Positions 1 through 8,771 of a stretch of DNA of 64,000 bases are shown piece after piece (position 1 is the first letter of the stretch; each line of letters starts with the position of its first letter). The stretch comes from Opitutaceae bacterium (GTDB lineage: Bacteria; Verrucomicrobiota; Verrucomicrobiia; Opitutales; Opitutaceae), in contig JAHCAZ010000015.1 of the NCBI GenBank assembly GCA_019634615.1, positions 1 through 64,000 of the forward strand. Reading direction: 5' to 3'. The position numbers were made by a program, and so were the translations under genes. The notes below the pieces were generated by a model. The model saw only the letters and a program-made list of their open reading frames with translations. It was not told the origin of the DNA and did no database searches.

Positions 1-2
1 GC

Positions 3-1928
3 TCGCACGGGAAGACGACGACCACGGCGATGCTGGTCACGGCGCTGCGCCAGGCCGGGTTTCCCGCGGGCTACGTGCTCGGGGGGCTGTTCGCCGACGA
101 CCCCAGCCCGCCGGCCGCGGCCGGGACCAACGACTGGGTCGTGGCGGAGATCGACGAGAGCGACGGCACCATCGATGCGTTCGCCCCGGAAATCACGGTG
201 ATCGTGAACCTCGACTGGGATCACCCGGACCACTACCGCGATCCCGCCGCGCTGGAGCAGGCCTTTGTCGCCCTGGCCGGCCGCACGGGCGGGTCCGTCG
301 TGGTGAATGCCGACTGCGCGCGCTCGCGGCAGTTGCTGCCGGCGGCGGTCACCTTTGGGCCGGCTGGGGACTTTTCAGGTCTGCTCGTGCACGAGGCCGA
401 GGGCCGCATGCGCCTGCAGCTCGGCGGCCGGTTCCGCTTGGCCGCGGCCGAGGTCCGCGCCCGCGCGCGTTTCAACGCCGCCAACGCCACCGCCGCGCTG
501 GCCGCGGCGCAGTTGATGGGCGCCGACCTCAGGCCTGACCTGCTGGCGAACTACGCCGGGGTGCGACGCCGGCAGTCCGTCCTGCAGGACCGGGACGGGC
601 TCACGGTGATCGAGGATTACGCGCACCACCCGGCCGAGATCCAGGCCCTGCTCGCGGGCCTGCGCGGGCGCGTGGGCGGCGGCCGGCTGGTTGCGGTGTT
701 CCAGCCGCATCGGTTCACCCGCACCGCGCAGTTCAAGGCGGCGTTCGCCGCGGCCCTGGCCCACGCCGATCGCGTGCACCTGCTGGAAGTCTATCCGGCC
801 GGCGAGGTCCCGGTGCCCGGCGGCACCGCGGCGGACCTGCTGGCGGCGGCGACGGAGGCCGGGCGTTTCCGGCATCACCGCGACGACGCGGCGCTCTTCC
901 AGGCCCTCGACGCGGAACGGCAGCCCGGCGATTTGGTGGTGTTTGTCGGCGCCGGGGACATCGACCGGAAGGCGCGGGCGTGGCTGGCGGCTTTGACCTG
1001 GAACGCGCACGCGGCGGCGCTTGGCGCGGGGCTCGGTGCCGGCGCGAAACTGCGGCGCGAGGAGCTGCTGGGCCCGCGCACGACCATGAAGGTGGGTGGG
1101 GCCGCGCGGCTCTATGCGGAGCCCGCGAATGTCGCCGACCTGCAGGCGCTGCTCCGCGGCGCGAAGGCGCGCGGCGTGCCGGTGTACTTTCTCGGTCGCG
1201 GCTCGAACCTGCTGGTGCCCGACGAGGGTGTGGACGGCCTGGTCATCCATCTCGGTCACGAAAGCTGGGCGAAATTCGAGCCGCGCCCAGGCGGCCGGGT
1301 CTGGGTCGGCGCCGGCCTGCGCCTGAAGAACCTGTGCGGCCTCGCGGCCAAGGCGGGTCTCACCGGCTTTGAGTTCCTCGAGGGCATCCCCGGCAACGTC
1401 GGCGGCGCGCTGCGCATGAACGCCGGGGCCATGGGCGGCTGGATGTTCGACGTGGTCGAGGAGGTGCAGCTCATGACCCTCGACGGCGAAGTGCAGACGC
1501 TGCCGAAGTCCGCCATGCACGTGGACTACCGGCATTGCGGCGAGCTGCACGCGGCCGTGGCGCTGGGCGCGCTGCTCAAGCCGGCCGCCGCCGCGGCGGC
1601 GGAGGACGTCGCCCGCCAGATCGACGTTTACCGGCGCAAGCGCCAGGAGAGCCAACCGCGCGAGCCGAGCGCCGGCTGCATCTTCAAGAACCCGCCGGGC
1701 ACCTCGGCCGGGAAATTGATCGACCAGTGCGGGCTCAAGGGTGAGCGGGTGGGGGACGCGGAGGTCTCCCCGGTGCACGCCAACTTCATCGTCAACCGCG
1801 GCGAGGCCTCGGCGGGCGACGTCCTCGAGCTCATCCGCCGCGTCCGCGCCCGCGTCCACGCCGCCACCGGCATCCACCTCGAGCCGGAGGTGCTGCTGTA
1901 CGGGAAGAGCTGGGACGACGTGCTTTGA
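3..1928 (+). CDS. murCB: MurC-MurB fusion protein (5' truncated by window edge)
   Basis: This joins UDP-N-acetylmuramate-L-alanine ligase (MurC) to UDP-N-acetylenolpyruvoylglucosamine reductase (MurB), two early cytoplasmic steps of peptidoglycan precursor synthesis. The reading frame is open from the window edge. Its first visible residues, SHGKTTTTAM, are the MurC ATP-binding loop, so about 100 N-terminal residues are missing. The MurC part runs to about nt 1000, with the central motif around EDYAHHPAEI and FQPHRFTRT. The MurB part follows without a stop: TTMKVGGAA, FLGRGSNLL and GIPGNVGGALRMNAGA (FAD binding), then AGCIFKNP and HLEPEV near the end. The catalytic serine position of MurB (GSxFKNP in E. 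coli) is Cys here, at nt 1677-1679. ddl follows after 10 bp. The fusion is clear from the single open frame. Confidence 0.95.
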   Translation, partial: SHGKTTTTAMLVTALRQAGFPAGYVLGGLFADDPSPPAAAGTNDWVVAEIDESDGTIDAFAPEITVIVNLDWDHPDHYRDPAALEQAFVALAGRTGGSVVVNADCARSRQLLPAAVTFGPAGDFSGLLVHEAEGRMRLQLGGRFRLAAAEVRARARFNAANATAALAAAQLMGADLRPDLLANYAGVRRRQSVLQDRDGLTVIEDYAHHPAEIQALLAGLRGRVGGGRLVAVFQPHRFTRTAQFKAAFAAALAHADRVHLLEVYPAGEVPVPGGTAADLLAAATEAGRFRHHRDDAALFQALDAERQPGDLVVFVGAGDIDRKARAWLAALTWNAHAAALGAGLGAGAKLRREELLGPRTTMKVGGAARLYAEPANVADLQALLRGAKARGVPVYFLGRGSNLLVPDEGVDGLVIHLGHESWAKFEPRPGGRVWVGAGLRLKNLCGLAAKAGLTGFEFLEGIPGNVGGALRMNAGAMGGWMFDVVEEVQLMTLDGEVQTLPKSAMHVDYRHCGELHAAVALGALLKPAAAAAAEDVARQIDVYRRKRQESQPREPSAGCIFKNPPGTSAGKLIDQCGLKGERVGDAEVSPVHANFIVNRGEASAGDVLELIRRVRARVHAATGIHLEPEVLLYGKSWDDVL

Positions 1929-1938
1929 AGATTTTCCC

Positions 1939-2874
1939 ATGACCACACCCATCATCGCCGTTCTTGCCGGTGGCACGTCCGCCGAACGCGAGGTTTCGCT
2001 CGGATCGGGCCGCGCGTGCGCCGCGGCGCTGGCGCGGTCGTTTCCGACCCGGTTCATCGAGGTCACGGCCGAGGCCCTGCCGGCGGGACTGGACCCGCGG
2101 CGGCACGTCGTGTTCTCAACCCTGCACGGGACCTTCGGCGAGGACGGGCGCATGCAGCGGCTGCTGGATGCCGCCGGCGTCCATTATGCCGGCTGCGACG
2201 CCGCGAGCAGTGAGGTCACGATGGACAAGGCCCGCACCAAGCAGGCGGCCGCCGCCCGCGGCGTGCGCGTTGCGCGCGACCTCAAGTTCACCGCCAGCCA
2301 GGTGCCTGCGGCCGACGCCGTGATCGCCCAACTGGGTGACCAGGTGGTCGTGAAGCCCAACGACGAGGGCAGCAGCGTGGGCCTCAGCATGGTCGCCAAC
2401 CGCACTGAGTTGGTCGCCGCCCTCGCCGGCATCAAGCGCGGCAACTGGCTGATCGAGGAGCGCCTGCGCGGCCGCGAGCTCTCGATCGGCGTGCTGGGCG
2501 GCCGGGCCATGGGCGTCGTCGAGATCCGCCCGAAGTCGGGCGTCTACGACTACGCGAGCAAGTACACCAAGGGCGCGACCGAGTACTTCGCGCCGGCGCC
2601 GCTGGAGGACGCGGTCACCGCGCAGGTGCAGCGCGCGGCCGAGACGGCGTTTGCGGCCTGCGGGTGCCGGGACTATGCGCGCGTGGACTTCATCCTGGCG
2701 GGCGAAGACCTGCTTTATTTGCTGGAAATCAACACGCTGCCCGGCATGAAGGAAACCAGTCTGCTGCCGATGAGTGCACGCTGCGCGGGGCTGGATTTCA
2801 CGGCGCTGGTCAGGGAGATGATCCGGCCTGCGTTGCAGCGTTTCGCCTCCTCCGGCCGCCCCGTACCTTCGTGA
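1939..2874 (+). CDS. ddl: D-alanine-D-alanine ligase
   Basis: This is the ATP-grasp enzyme that joins two D-alanines for the peptidoglycan stem peptide, in the cytoplasm. The 311-residue length is normal for DdlB. Visible motifs are AGGTSAEREVSL at the N-terminus, STLHGTFGEDG, the ATP-grasp segment VVKPNDEGSSVG, the ligand loop KYTKGATEYFAPA, and the metal-binding end YARVDFI and LEINTLPGMKETSLLP. The ATG at 1939 lies 10 bp after the murCB stop and gives the canonical N-terminus; the longer in-frame extension overlaps murCB and is not family-like. The stop overlaps the GTG of ftsQ (GTGA), so the two are probably translationally coupled. Confidence 0.96.
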   Translation: MTTPIIAVLAGGTSAEREVSLGSGRACAAALARSFPTRFIEVTAEALPAGLDPRRHVVFSTLHGTFGEDGRMQRLLDAAGVHYAGCDAASSEVTMDKARTKQAAAARGVRVARDLKFTASQVPAADAVIAQLGDQVVVKPNDEGSSVGLSMVANRTELVAALAGIKRGNWLIEERLRGRELSIGVLGGRAMGVVEIRPKSGVYDYASKYTKGATEYFAPAPLEDAVTAQVQRAAETAFAACGCRDYARVDFILAGEDLLYLLEINTLPGMKETSLLPMSARCAGLDFTALVREMIRPALQRFASSGRPVPS

Positions 2875-3908
2875 GCCGCACCCAGGACAGTCCCCCCCAT
2901 GCCCGCAGCTGGCGCGATATCCCGCAGCAGCTGAAACCGCGCGCCATGTCGGCGGGCGGGCGGCGGCGGGTCTGGCGCCATTCGTTGCGGTCCGTGATGG
3001 CGGTGCTCGCGATCGTGCTCATCGGCGTCGTGGCGTGGGGCGTCAACGAGGCCCTCCAGGACCCGGCCCCGGGTGGCGCGGCCCGCGCCGCCGACGCCAC
3101 CCCGGTCAAGGAGATTGCCCTCGCGACCGACGGCGTGCTCGACCAGGCGTGGATCACCCGGACCCTGGCGCTGCCCAAGGCGGCCACGCTGATGGAGCTC
3201 GATCTCGGGAAACTGCGCGAGCGGCTGCTCGCCAGCGGCCAGGTGCACACCGCCACGGTCGCCCGCAAGTTCCCCTCGACCCTCGCCGTGACGCTCGCCG
3301 AGCGCATGCCGGTGGCGCGGATCATGGCCCAGCTCGCGGATGGCTCGACGCGCGAGCTGCTCGTGGCGCGCGACGGCATCGTCTATGAGGGCGCCGGCTA
3401 CGATCCCGCCATCGTCAACTCACTGGTCTGGCTCGACGGCGTGAAGCTCGTCCGCAGCCAAGACCGCTTCCAGCCCATCCCCGGCATGGAGCCCGTGGCC
3501 GACCTGCTCGCCAAGGCCCGCAACGAGGCCCCGCACCTCTACGCCACCTGGAAATCCGTCTCGCTGGCCCGGCTCGCGTCCGACCACGAGCTCGTGGTCA
3601 ACTCGACGGTGGTCGAGCAGGTCACTTTCAGCGCGGCGGTGGATTTCTTCCGGCAGCTCGCGCTGCTGGACCTGCTCGTGGACACCGGCCAGCCGCTAAA
3701 GGACGTGAATCTCGCGATCGGCCGCGCCAGCGATGCCGACGGCAGCTACCAGGTGCCCGTCACGCTGGCCACGCCCCCGGCCCCGGGCACCGCGAACCCG
3801 CCGGCGAAGGCTCCGGCCGCGGCGCCCAAGGCCGGCGCGACCGACCAGCCCGCGCCCTTTTTCATCCCCTTCAACCCACCGCAGAAAAAGAATCCGCGTG
3901 AGCTCTAG
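2871..3908 (+). CDS. ftsQ: Cell division protein FtsQ
   Basis: This is a bitopic divisome protein linking cytoplasmic and periplasmic division factors. The call rests mainly on position between ddl and ftsA plus topology. There is a basic cytoplasmic N-terminus of about 40 residues and one membrane segment at about residues 42-59 (MAVLAIVLIGVVAWGV). A POTRA-like region follows, containing KAATLMELDLGKLRERLL and VARKFPSTLAVTLAERMP, then a periplasmic beta domain and a Pro/Ala-rich C-terminal tail. I chose the GTG at 2871 because it overlaps the ddl stop as GTGA; upstream extensions run through ddl. The predicted protein has 345 residues. Its end overlaps the ftsA start by 11 bp. FtsQ sequences are weakly conserved, so identification leans on synteny. 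Confidence 0.85.
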   Translation: MSRTQDSPPHARSWRDIPQQLKPRAMSAGGRRRVWRHSLRSVMAVLAIVLIGVVAWGVNEALQDPAPGGAARAADATPVKEIALATDGVLDQAWITRTLALPKAATLMELDLGKLRERLLASGQVHTATVARKFPSTLAVTLAERMPVARIMAQLADGSTRELLVARDGIVYEGAGYDPAIVNSLVWLDGVKLVRSQDRFQPIPGMEPVADLLAKARNEAPHLYATWKSVSLARLASDHELVVNSTVVEQVTFSAAVDFFRQLALLDLLVDTGQPLKDVNLAIGRASDADGSYQVPVTLATPPAPGTANPPAKAPAAAPKAGATDQPAPFFIPFNPPQKKNPREL

Positions 3909-5109
3909 TCCCACCTTCATCGGCGCCGTCGAGATCGGCACCTCCAAGATCACCGTCTTCATCGGCGAGTACAACGGCCGCGAGCTCGCCATCATCGGCC
4001 GCGGCGAATGCCAGTCCCGCGGCATCATCAAGGGCACCGTCGTCGACTACAAGGCGGCCAGCGAATGCACCCACAGCGCCCTCGAGCTCGCCGAGCGCGA
4101 GGCGGGCGAGCGCATCGACTTGGTCTACCTTGCCCAGACCGGCGGACACCTCGAGGGCTTCTACAACGAGGCGGCGGTTAGCGTGAAGGCGGCCGACAAC
4201 ATGATCGGCGCCGAGGACATCCGCACCGTCTGCGAACTGGCCCGGGCCAAGGAGCTCCCCGCCGGGCGCCTCGTCGTCCACCACATCCGCCGGCCGTTCC
4301 GCGTCGACGGCCGCCTCGTGCCGAACCCCGAGCACCTCGTCGGCCAGCGCCTCGAGGTCGGCTACTGGACCGTGCACGGGCAGGAGAACAAGCTGGCCGA
4401 CTTCATCCACGTCATCCGCGGCTTCAACCTCGAGGTGCGCGAGCTCGTGCTCTCCAGCCTGGCGACCGGCCACATGATCACCACGCCGGAGGAGCGGCAG
4501 CACGGCGTGCTCGCGATCGACATCGGGGCCGGCACGACGGACTTCGCGCTCTACCGCGACGGCGTGCCGCACACCACCGGCGTCGTCCCGGTCGGCGGCA
4601 CGCACATCACCAACGACCTCAGCATCGGCCTGCGCCTCGCCGAGGGGAAGGCCGAGAAGCTCAAGCACCGCTTCGGCCGCGCCGCGGTGGTCACGCGCGA
4701 CAAGGCCGAGAAGGTCTGGCTCGACGGCAACTTCGCCATCGGCGACCGCCAGTTCTCGCGCCACGCGATCGAGCAGATCTGCGCCGCACGCACCTGGGAG
4801 ATCCTCGAGATCGTGAAGAAGAAGCTCGGCAACGCGTTCACGCCCGAGACCTGCTCCGCCGGCGTCGTCCTCAGCGGCGGCACCGCCAAGCTCGCCGGCA
4901 TCGCCGAGACCGCCGCGCGCGTGTTCGGCGTGCCCGCCCACCTCGGCGAGACCCCGGCGTGGGTGACCGAGAACCTGCGCGACCCGGGGTACAACACCGC
5001 CCTCGGCGTCCTCTACTACGGCGTCAGTTCCCGCGCCGAGCGCGCCGACGCCCCCCGCCGCAAGGGCGGCTTCCTCGCCTCCTTCTCCCGGCTCTTCGCC
5101 GCCAACTGA
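3898..5109 (+). CDS. ftsA: Cell division protein FtsA
   Basis: This is an actin-like ATPase that tethers FtsZ to the inner membrane. It has 403 residues. Actin-fold phosphate motifs are visible: GAVEIGTSKI near the N-terminus, LAIDIGAGTTDFALYRDG in the middle and VVLSGGTAKLAGI near the end. The last residues, GGFLASFSRLFAAN, have the pattern of the short amphipathic membrane-targeting helix expected at the FtsA C-terminus. The GTG at 3898 was chosen because it directly precedes the conserved start (SSSPTFIGAVEIGTSK) and overlaps the ftsQ end. Longer in-frame extensions read through the ftsQ tail. ftsZ begins 5 bp after the stop. Confidence 0.95.
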   Translation: MSSSPTFIGAVEIGTSKITVFIGEYNGRELAIIGRGECQSRGIIKGTVVDYKAASECTHSALELAEREAGERIDLVYLAQTGGHLEGFYNEAAVSVKAADNMIGAEDIRTVCELARAKELPAGRLVVHHIRRPFRVDGRLVPNPEHLVGQRLEVGYWTVHGQENKLADFIHVIRGFNLEVRELVLSSLATGHMITTPEERQHGVLAIDIGAGTTDFALYRDGVPHTTGVVPVGGTHITNDLSIGLRLAEGKAEKLKHRFGRAAVVTRDKAEKVWLDGNFAIGDRQFSRHAIEQICAARTWEILEIVKKKLGNAFTPETCSAGVVLSGGTAKLAGIAETAARVFGVPAHLGETPAWVTENLRDPGYNTALGVLYYGVSSRAERADAPRRKGGFLASFSRLFAAN

Positions 5110-5114
5110 GCCCC

Positions 5115-6386
5115 ATGAATCTCAACGAACTTCCCCTCGAGCACGAGCTGCTCACCGACCGCAACATCGCCATCAAGCTGGTCGGCGTCGGCGGCGCGGG
5201 CTCCAACGCCGTCGACCGCCTCAAGATGGAAAACCTCGAGCGCCTGCAGCTCGCGGTGATCAACACCGACTATCAGGCGCTCTCCAGCTCGCCCGTCCAG
5301 GACAAGATCCTCATCGGCATGGGCGTCACGCGCGGCCTCGGCGCCGGCGGCGATCCCGACCTCGGCCGCGAGGCGGCGGAGGCCGATCGCGAAAAGATCG
5401 CGGCGGTCGTCAAGGACTGCGACCTGGTCTTCCTCATCGGCGGCATGGGTGGCGGCACCGGCAGCGGCGCGCTCCCCGTCGTGGCCGAGGCCGCGACCGA
5501 CGCCGGCGCGCTCGTCATCGCCTTTGTCACGCTGCCGTTCAGTTTCGAGGGCGGCCGCCGCCTGAAACAGGCGGAGGAGGGCCTCCTCGCGCTGCGCAAG
5601 GTCTGCGATGCCGTGATTCCGCTGCCGAACGACATCCTGCTGCAGGAGGGGGCCGAGGACACCTCGGTCCTCGATTCCTTCGCCCGGGCCGACGAGTGGA
5701 TCGGCCGCGGCGTGAAGTCCATCTGGGCGATGCTCTTCAAGACGGGCCTGATCAACCTCGATTTCTCGGCCCTGCGGCAACTCTTCCAGCAGCGCGGCGG
5801 CAAAACCCTGTTCGGGCTCGGCGAGGGCACGGGCGAGACCTGCGTGGCCGACGCCATCGCCAGCCTCAAGCTGTGCCCGCTGCTGCATACCCCGGAGTTC
5901 TCCCGCAAGGCCGACCGCCTGCTCGTGAACATCATCGGCGGCACCGATCTCACGTTGCCCAAGGTCAACGAGCTCATGACGGCCATCACCGACCAGTTCG
6001 GCCGCGAGTCACACGTCATCATGGGCGCCGTGATCGACGAGAGCATGCAGAACCGCGTCGAGGTTTGCGTCCTCGGCGCCAGCGACATGGGCGGCCGCGT
6101 CACCGCGCGCCGGCCGGCACCGCTGCCGCAACATCGCACCCGCCCGACCACGCCCGCCGGCGGACCCGTCACCGAGACCGGGACGCCCGAACCCGCGCCG
6201 ACGGCCACTGCGGTGACCGCTGCCAGCCAGAAGGCAGCCGCGGCCGACAAGGCGGCCCAGGATGAGTTCGGCTTTGGCGAGATCGAGAGCCGCGGTTACT
6301 TCGAGAAAACCGACCGCAACCTCTTCGACGGCCAGGACCTCGACGTCCCGACTTACCTGCGCAAGGGGATCAAGGTCACGCTCTGA
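5115..6386 (+). CDS. ftsZ: Cell division GTPase FtsZ
   Basis: This is the tubulin-like GTPase that forms the division ring. It has 423 residues. The nucleotide-binding start KLVGVGGAGSNAVDRL is at about residues 21-36, and the tubulin signature GGMGGGTGSGALPVVAEAA at about residues 110-130. The T7-type region around LINLDFSALRQLF follows the GTPase core. A Pro/Ala/Thr-rich linker leads to the C-terminal tail DVPTYLRKGIKVTL, which fits the conserved partner-binding peptide (DIPxFLRR-like). The ATG at 5115 is 5 bp after the ftsA stop and gives the usual length. It closes the ddl-ftsQ-ftsA-ftsZ cluster; a 28+28 bp palindrome follows. Confidence 0.97.
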   Translation: MNLNELPLEHELLTDRNIAIKLVGVGGAGSNAVDRLKMENLERLQLAVINTDYQALSSSPVQDKILIGMGVTRGLGAGGDPDLGREAAEADREKIAAVVKDCDLVFLIGGMGGGTGSGALPVVAEAATDAGALVIAFVTLPFSFEGGRRLKQAEEGLLALRKVCDAVIPLPNDILLQEGAEDTSVLDSFARADEWIGRGVKSIWAMLFKTGLINLDFSALRQLFQQRGGKTLFGLGEGTGETCVADAIASLKLCPLLHTPEFSRKADRLLVNIIGGTDLTLPKVNELMTAITDQFGRESHVIMGAVIDESMQNRVEVCVLGASDMGGRVTARRPAPLPQHRTRPTTPAGGPVTETGTPEPAPTATAVTAASQKAAAADKAAQDEFGFGEIESRGYFEKTDRNLFDGQDLDVPTYLRKGIKVTL

Positions 6387-6400
6387 GCGGAGCTGGTTTT

Positions 6401-6478
6401 TGGGTAGCGCCCGGCCTCCGGACGGGCGAGTTGGTGTGCGCATGCCGTTCCGCCCGTCCGGAGGCCGGGCGCTACCCA
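6401..6478. repeat. Perfect 28+28 bp palindrome downstream of ftsZ (REP-like)
   Basis: The left arm at 6401-6428 (beginning TGGGTAGCGCCCGGCC) is matched exactly by the reverse complement at 6451-6478, with a 22 nt loop. The element fills much of the 195 bp gap between ftsZ and the next gene. There is no T-run after the hairpin in either direction, so it does not look like a simple intrinsic terminator. Its form suggests a REP/MITE-like dispersed palindrome, which cannot be confirmed from one copy. Confidence 0.85.
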
Positions 6479-6581
6479 CCGACACGAAGCGCAACGCGAT
6501 GAAATTTCTTCGCGATCTCGCGTTCACGGCCGAAATTGCATCGCGCCGCTGCGCGCGGATTTATACCGTCGGCCTTTCATC

Positions 6582-8528
6582 ATGATCGACGCCAGCGAGC
6601 ACTTCTATCACGACGATCCCAACTCCGGACCCGAGGATGTCCGGACCAAGCTGAAGGACGTCGAGTACTTCTTTCTCGGCAACGGCCTGATCCAGGCCGC
6701 CGTGCAATGGGCGCCGGCCGGGGAGGGGACCCCCATCGGTCTGCTGGTCATGAATCCCGACCGCCTGCGCAAGAAGCGCGAGGCGCTCACGCTCGATCCC
6801 GAGACCGGCCTCGCCCCGACCCAGCTCGCGCTCAAGGTCGGCGGGCTCGTGCACACGGCCCGGGCCGGGCGCTGCCGCGTGGCGTGGGACGCCAGGGCCG
6901 CCGTACCCACCGTCGTCGCGACCTGGTCGGGCGGCGGCCTGAAGGTGACGGAGCGTTTTTCCTGTCCGACGTGGTCGAAGCCGGTGCTCGTCCGCGAGGT
7001 CACCGTCAGCAACCCGCGCGGCGCCCGGGTCGCCTGCGAGCTCGCCACCGGTGCCGGGCGGCAGATGCTGCGCCGGCGCCTGACGCTTGCGCCAAAATCG
7101 TCTCGCTCGGCCGTCGTCGGCTGCACGCTCGCCGCGGCGGCCGACCGCGTGAAGCTCGCCTGGCTGCCGCGCATGCCGGTGGATGCGGCCTGCCGTGATT
7201 TCTGGGCCGGGCTCGCCCGCGTCCAGTTGGGCGACACCCGCCTCGACCACTTCTTCCGCGCCTCCTGCGCGCAGCTGCCCGTCGCCGTTTCGCGGCGCGG
7301 CTGCATCGACGGCAGCATCTGGCAGTACAACCTCGAGTGGCTGCGCGACCAGGCGATCATCGCCCTCGCGCTCACGCTCATCGGCGCCACCGGCCCCGCC
7401 ACCACCGTCTTCGACCGCCTCCTGCGGAAGTTCGTCACGCCCGAGGGCGACACCCTCGACTCGAGCGAGAAGCGGAATCCCGCCGACGTCGAACTCGACC
7501 AGAACGGCCTGCTCCTCTGCACGCTCAAGGATTACGTGCTCTGGACCGGCAACGTGGACCTCGTGCGCCGGCACTGGGCGAAGATCGCGGCGGCGGCGGA
7601 GTTCCCGCTGCAGCAGGTCTTTCGCCATCCCAGCGGCCTGCTGATGAACTGCCGCGAGTTCTGGGAGCGGAGCCGCATGCACGGCATCGAGCCGGGCGCG
7701 GAGATGATCTACCAGTGCTACGTGGCCCACGGCCTCGCCGCCGGGGCCGTGCTCGCACGACTCACCGGCCATGAGGCCGAGGCGGTGCGCTGGGAGGCCG
7801 AGGGCGCGAAGCTCAAGGACGCCTTCCTCAACCATCCCCGTTACCGCATGCACGACCGCCGCGGCTTCCTGAAGCGGCGGCGGCTCGACGGTCGCGTGCT
7901 CGAGACCGTCACGGCGAGCCCCGCCGCCCAACTGCCCCGCGCGGTGCCGCTTGGCGGCCGCGGGCCGCACTTCATCAATCCCGACGCCTCCTCCGCGCTG
8001 CCGATCGCCCTCGGCGTGATCCCGCCGCGGTCGCCACTGGCGCGCCGCACGCTCAAGTCGCTCGAGGTCCTGTGGAACCAGGACTGGAAGCACGGCGGCT
8101 ACGGCCGCTACCACGTGACCTCGGAGCCGGATTCCCCGGGATCGTGGCCGTTCGCCTCGCTGTTCATCGCCCGCGCCGCCCTCGAGGCCGGCGACGATGC
8201 GAAGGTCATGCGCGTGCTGCGCTGGCTCGACGCCGTCAACGGCGCCCAGGCCGGCACCTGGTTCGAATTCTACGGCCAGCGCCTCGCGCCGCCGTTCCCG
8301 CAGGTCGGCATCGTCGTGTGGAACTGGGCCGAGCTCATCATCCTGTATGTCCAGCACATCCTCGGCATCCGCCCCGGCGAACACGGCCTCGAGGTCAACC
8401 CGCGCCTGCCCAAACCCCTGAAGTCGGCCTCAGCCCGCCTGACCTTCCGCGGCCAGACCCTCGGCCTGAATGTCGCCCGCAACGGTGACTTCCGCGTGAC
8501 GGTGAACGGCAAGCCGCTCGGCGGATGA
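6582..8528 (+). CDS. Six-hairpin glycosidase-like protein
   Basis: A 648-residue protein without signal peptide or membrane segment, hence probably cytoplasmic. The N-terminal 200 residues look like a beta-rich domain. The rest is helix-rich with aromatic and acidic patterns of an (alpha/alpha)6 barrel, including IWQYNLEWLRDQAI, MNCREFWERSRMHG, GGYGRYHVTSEPDSPGSW and VGIVVWNWAELIILYVQH. These resemble GH15/GH94-type glucoamylase and phosphorylase relatives. I cannot assign the family or the catalytic acid and base with certainty, and the substrate is unknown; an alpha-glucan or oligosaccharide is a guess. It has its own start 195 bp after ftsZ, so it is likely a separate transcription unit. 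The ATG at 6582 precedes the first conserved-looking stretch. Confidence 0.65.
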   Translation: MIDASEHFYHDDPNSGPEDVRTKLKDVEYFFLGNGLIQAAVQWAPAGEGTPIGLLVMNPDRLRKKREALTLDPETGLAPTQLALKVGGLVHTARAGRCRVAWDARAAVPTVVATWSGGGLKVTERFSCPTWSKPVLVREVTVSNPRGARVACELATGAGRQMLRRRLTLAPKSSRSAVVGCTLAAAADRVKLAWLPRMPVDAACRDFWAGLARVQLGDTRLDHFFRASCAQLPVAVSRRGCIDGSIWQYNLEWLRDQAIIALALTLIGATGPATTVFDRLLRKFVTPEGDTLDSSEKRNPADVELDQNGLLLCTLKDYVLWTGNVDLVRRHWAKIAAAAEFPLQQVFRHPSGLLMNCREFWERSRMHGIEPGAEMIYQCYVAHGLAAGAVLARLTGHEAEAVRWEAEGAKLKDAFLNHPRYRMHDRRGFLKRRRLDGRVLETVTASPAAQLPRAVPLGGRGPHFINPDASSALPIALGVIPPRSPLARRTLKSLEVLWNQDWKHGGYGRYHVTSEPDSPGSWPFASLFIARAALEAGDDAKVMRVLRWLDAVNGAQAGTWFEFYGQRLAPPFPQVGIVVWNWAELIILYVQHILGIRPGEHGLEVNPRLPKPLKSASARLTFRGQTLGLNVARNGDFRVTVNGKPLGG

Positions 8529-8540
8529 GGCGGGGTTTTG

Positions 8541-8713
8541 AACCACGGATTACACGGATGACACGGATCCAAGCCAAGGAACCACTGATGAGCACTCATG
8601 AACACTGATTGGGATCAGTGAAGATCAGTGTAGATAAGTGGTTTATCCGGTTTGTATCCGTGCCATCCGTGCCTGCCCTCCGTAGGCTCGGCGAAGGAGG
8701 GAAATCCGTGGTT
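8541..8713. repeat. Nested palindromic element (ACGGAT class with inner CACTGAT class)
   Basis: The left arm at 8541-8569 is built of ACGGAT-containing units (CCACGGATTACACGGATG and a further copy). It is mirrored on the right by ATCCGTG units ending at 8713. Inside lies a second palindrome with CACTGAT/ATCAGTG units (about 8580-8643). The right arm is interrupted by a third small hairpin, CCCTCC at 8676-8681 and GGAGGG at 8696-8701. The whole element occupies the gap between the glycosidase-like gene and obg. Confidence 0.85.
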
Positions 8714-8771
8714 AAATCGGTCTTTCCGGGGAGGCCTTGGCAAACGTCCCGGACTCTGCATCGTGGCTTCC

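Noticed and set aside
6401..6478. A rho-independent terminator after ftsZ
   Set aside because: No T-run follows the hairpin on either strand, and the arms are far longer than needed.
8541..8713. A CRISPR array
   Set aside because: The units are adjacent and mirrored, with no unique spacers of even length. No cas gene is in the window.
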